This document shows positions 61,449 to 64,000 of a DNA stretch of 64,000 nucleotides, one piece after another. Positions within the stretch are counted from its first letter, which is position 1. Each line of letters opens with the position of its first letter. This stretch comes from an uncultured Robinsoniella sp. (GTDB taxonomy: Bacteria > Bacillota > Clostridia > Lachnospirales > Lachnospiraceae), in the NCBI GenBank assembly GCA_900539655.1, contig UQCR01000015.1, positions 20,788 through 84,787 on the forward strand, in the 5' to 3' direction. The translations under genes were made by a program, and so were the position numbers. Under the pieces are notes generated by a model. The model made no database searches. It saw only the letters and a program-made list of their open reading frames with translations, and was not told where the DNA came from.

Positions 61449-62090
61449 TTAAGCAAAGGGTTGATCAAATCTATTTTCAAATGCATTATTATCCCGAAGC
61501 ATCTTATTCCACATGATATTGTCTACTCCGGTTTTACAAAGAAACTGATTAAATCTGCATTGAGATTTCGTAAGCTTATAGGGTTTTGCCAATTTTTGAA
61601 CTGTTTCTTTGTGTAATGTTCCTGTCTCCTCAAAATATCTTCCCAGCTTTTCCAGATTCTTAAATAATTTTCGATTCATGAAATCAGGCACCATGGATGT
61701 ACCAGCCGCACCACTTCTGGCTGCAGTTCCAAGATATCTCATATGCAGCCTTTTCGCCTGTTGTTTCATGCAGCGTCTGGCATAATCCGCATGAGCTGAA
61801 CCTTCAAATCCCATTTGTACAATACATCCCAGAGATTTGTTCTCAGTAATCTGTGCATTTAGTTTCTCAAATAGTTTCATTACCGGTCCCGGCATTGCAT
61901 GTACATAAAGGGGCATTACAATTAAGACTGCGTCAAATTTTTTTATCTTCTCAGCTATTACTTCCGGACTTTCTTTCTTTATGCAGCTCACCATGGGTAT
62001 TTCTTTCATACCCTTTACAAACTGCGTTATAAATACGCCTGTATTTCCTTTTTCTCCATGAGGAGAACCATTTATAATGAGAAGTTTCAA
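61449..62090 (-). CDS. Flavodoxin-fold NAD(P)H-dependent oxidoreductase
   Basis: A 213-aa protein with an N-terminal FMN-binding pattern LLIINGSPHGEKGNTGVF and LIVMPLYVHAMPGPVMKLFEKL, typical of NADPH-dependent FMN reductases. I start it at TTG 62090: AAGGAGG lies 9 nt upstream, and the frame upstream overlaps the preceding gene. It begins 1 bp after the stop of the other flavoprotein, so the two are coupled and presumably work together, perhaps on a quinone or xenobiotic. A MerR regulator upstream likely activates both. Confidence 0.85.
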   Translation of the reverse strand: MKLLIINGSPHGEKGNTGVFITQFVKGMKEIPMVSCIKKESPEVIAEKIKKFDAVLIVMPLYVHAMPGPVMKLFEKLNAQITENKSLGCIVQMGFEGSAHADYARRCMKQQAKRLHMRYLGTAARSGAAGTSMVPDFMNRKLFKNLEKLGRYFEETGTLHKETVQKLAKPYKLTKSQCRFNQFLCKTGVDNIMWNKMLRDNNAFENRFDQPFA

Positions 62091-62091
62091 C

Positions 62092-62598
62092 TTATCTGCC
62101 CTCCTTATATTCCGAGATTGCTCCAATACATTTCAGTTTCCAGTGAAATTGGACGCAGACTCTTTTGAAATATTCAATGAACAGCTCCCGAACCTCATTT
62201 GTTGAAAAGGTATCCTGATAATAGATTTCTATTACCGGCGTTTTATCATACCTGGCAACATGCATTGCTTCGCCGGAAGTATATTCAATATAAGGAAGAA
62301 CGGAAACGATCATACGGTCCAGCAGCGTTTTTAAATTGCCGTTGACAAAACCGCAGGACTCCTTTAAGAAAAATACTGCCCTGTCTGCCCTAAAAAAAGC
62401 ATGATAAAAATCATCCAGATCCTTTTGTACACATCTTCCCGGGGTTTTCAGCCAGCAAGCCCAGCATCCAATGCAATCCCTGACCGCAACCCGGTTAAGA
62501 TCCAGCACATATGTGTCAGACTCCTTTGCCTGTGCCAATATATGGAATTCATCCCACTCCTGGCAATCTTTAATTATAACTGTTTTCAATGTATTCAC
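62092..62598 (-). CDS. Flavodoxin-like/iron-sulfur flavoprotein-type reductase
   Basis: A 168-aa protein with the CIGCWACWLKTPGRC motif near residue 42, as in iron-sulfur flavoprotein-like NADPH-dependent reductases, and a flavodoxin fold (KESCGFVNGNLKTLLDRM). It lacks the usual N-terminal glycine-rich loop, so flavin binding is less certain. It is the first gene after the MerR-type promoter at 62638-62668. Confidence 0.8.
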   Translation of the reverse strand: MNTLKTVIIKDCQEWDEFHILAQAKESDTYVLDLNRVAVRDCIGCWACWLKTPGRCVQKDLDDFYHAFFRADRAVFFLKESCGFVNGNLKTLLDRMIVSVLPYIEYTSGEAMHVARYDKTPVIEIYYQDTFSTNEVRELFIEYFKRVCVQFHWKLKCIGAISEYKEGR

Positions 62599-62637
62599 CT
62601 GCGCTCATCTGAGCGTTCCATTCATAATGATACATTC

Positions 62638-62668
62638 ACTATAATGCTGGTGGTTACCCCCAGGTCAA
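62638..62668 (-). promoter_or_regulatory. MerR-type promoter/operator of the flavoprotein genes
   Basis: On the minus strand TTGACC (62663-62668) and TATAGT (62638-62643) are 19 bp apart, and the spacer holds the dyad CTGGGGG-TAA-CCACCAG with one mismatch. This is the architecture of MerR-activated promoters. A MerR gene lies directly upstream. Confidence 0.8.
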
Positions 62669-62691
62669 TACATTTTAAATGAATCGTTTGA

Positions 62692-63546
62692 TTAATTTAT
62701 CGGAATCCAGCAATCATAATAATTTCTGGGATTCAGGCTTCCCACAACGCATATTCTCGTCCTGATGTATACAATTCCTTTCATCTCCAGTTGATTCTCA
62801 CAGGCCCAGCCATTAACTAAATGATACATCCTTCCCATGGTATCGCAATCATCTACACCTGATTCTACCGCTGTATAGATGCCCTTTCCGGATATCAGGT
62901 ATTGTTTCTTTGGATCCCTTTTGCCCTCTGCCGGTTTTATAATCCTCATTTTGGATTCTTTGTATCCATTTTCATCAAAAGTAACTTCTCTGATCATATT
63001 GGTGATAATATCTTTTCTTTTTAAATCAATGTTCGGAACTACATGCTCTGAATAATCGGAAAATGCAGACATATAATCAATGGAATCCACAATTTCGTAT
63101 AGAGGCAGTTCACAAATGCTGTATTGATGAAGACTTCCGGATAATTGCTCTATAAATAACTGATCCTGTGCCACCCGTTCTTCCATTAACTTCAAGCGCT
63201 CTATCTCTTCTTTTAGCTGACCTTGCTTTCTGGAAAAAAGCTCGTGGATCTGTGAAATATCATCCTGATTAATCAGTTCCTTAATCTCCCCGATGGCAAA
63301 TCCATGTTTCTTATAATAATCAATAGCCATCAAGCGGAATATATCCATGATAGTAAATTCCCGATAACTGCTTTTTTGGTCTTTATTAGGGCAGATCAGA
63401 CCCTGTTTTTCATAATACCGAAGCGTTTCTCTGGTGATCCCCAGGCTGTTATAGAGGACGCCGGGGTTATAAACATGGCTTATCCGCTCCATTTCGGGCT
63501 GGTCAATTGCGGCAAAGCTTTCCTCGATCAATTTTTTCCTGTCCAT
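62692..63546 (-). CDS. MerR-family activator with C-terminal ligand-binding domain
   Basis: A 284-aa MerR regulator. The HTH spans about 28-95 (YNSLGITRETLRYYEKQGLICPNKDQKSSYREFT), a coiled-coil dimer helix follows (about 108-150), and the C-terminal part (about 155-284) resembles a small-molecule-binding GyrI/BmrR-type domain. The start follows GGAGGGATTT. It should bend the 19-bp-spaced promoter downstream and turn on the two flavoproteins in response to an unknown chemical. Confidence 0.9.
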   Translation of the reverse strand: MDRKKLIEESFAAIDQPEMERISHVYNPGVLYNSLGITRETLRYYEKQGLICPNKDQKSSYREFTIMDIFRLMAIDYYKKHGFAIGEIKELINQDDISQIHELFSRKQGQLKEEIERLKLMEERVAQDQLFIEQLSGSLHQYSICELPLYEIVDSIDYMSAFSDYSEHVVPNIDLKRKDIITNMIREVTFDENGYKESKMRIIKPAEGKRDPKKQYLISGKGIYTAVESGVDDCDTMGRMYHLVNGWACENQLEMKGIVYIRTRICVVGSLNPRNYYDCWIPIN

Positions 63547-63621
63547 AAATCCCTCCTGTGACGGTTCTTATCTGTCAATGATAATACTAATGTATCACAG
63601 GTAATCCGTAATTCCAAGATA

Positions 63622-63787
63622 CTAGAGCGTGTTTTAAAATTGCTTTCTGGCAGATGTGCGTTTCACTTTGTGGGAGATTTGTCCCGGATGAAGGGCACGT
63701 AGCGGGCTACGTAACCTGAATTCGGGGCAAATATGCCGCAAAGTGGGGCGTGCAGATGGCGGAAATGAATTTTCAAACACGCTCTAG
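63622..63787. repeat. 166-bp near-perfect palindrome, MITE-like full copy
   Basis: The ends CTAGAGCGTGTTTTAAAATT and AATTTTCAAACACGCTCTAG are inverted repeats matching at 19 of 20 bases. The two arms continue to pair with mismatches up to the centre near 63704 (TACGTAGC). It would form a long hairpin in RNA. It contains no open frame. Parts of it recur at 39236-39260, 40331-40350, 44347-44389 and 61401-61435. Confidence 0.9.
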
Positions 63788-64000
63788 AGCGAACGTTTTG
63801 TAATGTTCTATTAAATGCATTATATTGGGGTTTAGTTGAGGAAATTACGCTTTGTAGATGGAGGTAGTGTACGGAAAGATGGGCGTGGGAAACTGATATG
63901 GACTCCGTCAGCTTGCCGCAGAACTGGTATTTTCTAACCTTTGCAGAGCGCTTTTTGGCGGCACGCGGGCATTCACCGAGAAATCCTGATGCATTTCTCG
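63788..64000. other. Non-coding end of the window
   Basis: No convincing gene is present. A short minus-strand frame of 28 codons ends at 63911 and has no ribosome site. CGAGAAAT-N8-ATTTCTCG is a perfect inverted repeat at the very edge. The stretch TATGGACTCCG also occurs near 40315, so it may be another repeat family. Confidence 0.4.

Noticed and set aside
63911..63997. 28-codon minus-strand frame at the end of the window
   Set aside because: No ribosome site; it resembles repeated intergenic sequence more than a gene, and the window ends too close to judge.

Overview
The window looks like the chromosome of a low-GC, Gram-positive anaerobe of the Clostridia, most likely a gut Lachnospiraceae. 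The grounds are lipoproteins and secreted proteins with MKLKK-type leaders, a T-box-controlled ilvBN operon, a ferredoxin-containing aldo-keto reductase, very large Big2/FN3/LRR-tailed surface hydrolases, and strong AGGAGG ribosome sites. I cannot fix the genus from the sequence alone. No rRNA, tRNA, CRISPR array, phage or transposase gene was seen.

Region 1 (1-15.5 kb, minus strand) is a glycan-degradation locus. Two giant secreted paralogues (2664 and 1739 aa) each carry NPCBM/CBM51-like and F5/8-type binding modules, a five-bladed beta-propeller hydrolase-like module and a GH98 module. They lie upstream of a sugar-binding lipoprotein and the start of an ABC permease that runs off the window. 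Known GH98 enzymes are endo-beta-galactosidases for blood-group A/B glycans (a minority act on xylan), so host-glycan cleavage followed by oligosaccharide import is the likeliest reading.

Region 2 (15.8-25.2 kb) holds a metallophosphoesterase with a two-component system, an AraC regulator translationally coupled to an orphan ClpP, a Zn-dependent phospholipase-C-like protein, a TetR/flavodoxin pair, and ilvB-ilvN behind a T-box leader. IlvB has an odd Cys-rich insertion. Region 3 (25.2-33.3 kb) has larE-larB-larC, which make the nickel-pincer nucleotide cofactor, without larA. Their promoter looks MerR-type, and a double-MerR-domain regulator and a UvrA-like ATPase lie just upstream.

Region 4 (33.4-40.3 kb) is a fructan/sucrose locus: GH32 enzyme, complete ABC importer and a divergent LacI regulator, with four TAACCGGTTA-type operators between them. 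Region 5 (40.4-54.2 kb) is mixed housekeeping: flotillin behind a yybP-ykoY (Mn2+) riboswitch, AlkD-like, PsiE-like and HAD proteins, YibE/F, alkaline phosphatase, an Fe-alcohol dehydrogenase, an XRE-controlled ABC exporter and an IclR regulator. Region 6 (54.2-64 kb) has a KDG-kinase-like PfkB protein behind a 64-bp tandem repeat, a MATE exporter, Maf, small enzymes, a FUSC membrane protein and a MerR-controlled pair of flavoproteins. A 166-bp near-perfect palindrome lies at 63.6 kb and fragments of it recur at 39.2, 40.3, 44.3 and 61.4 kb, so it is probably an interspersed repeat family.
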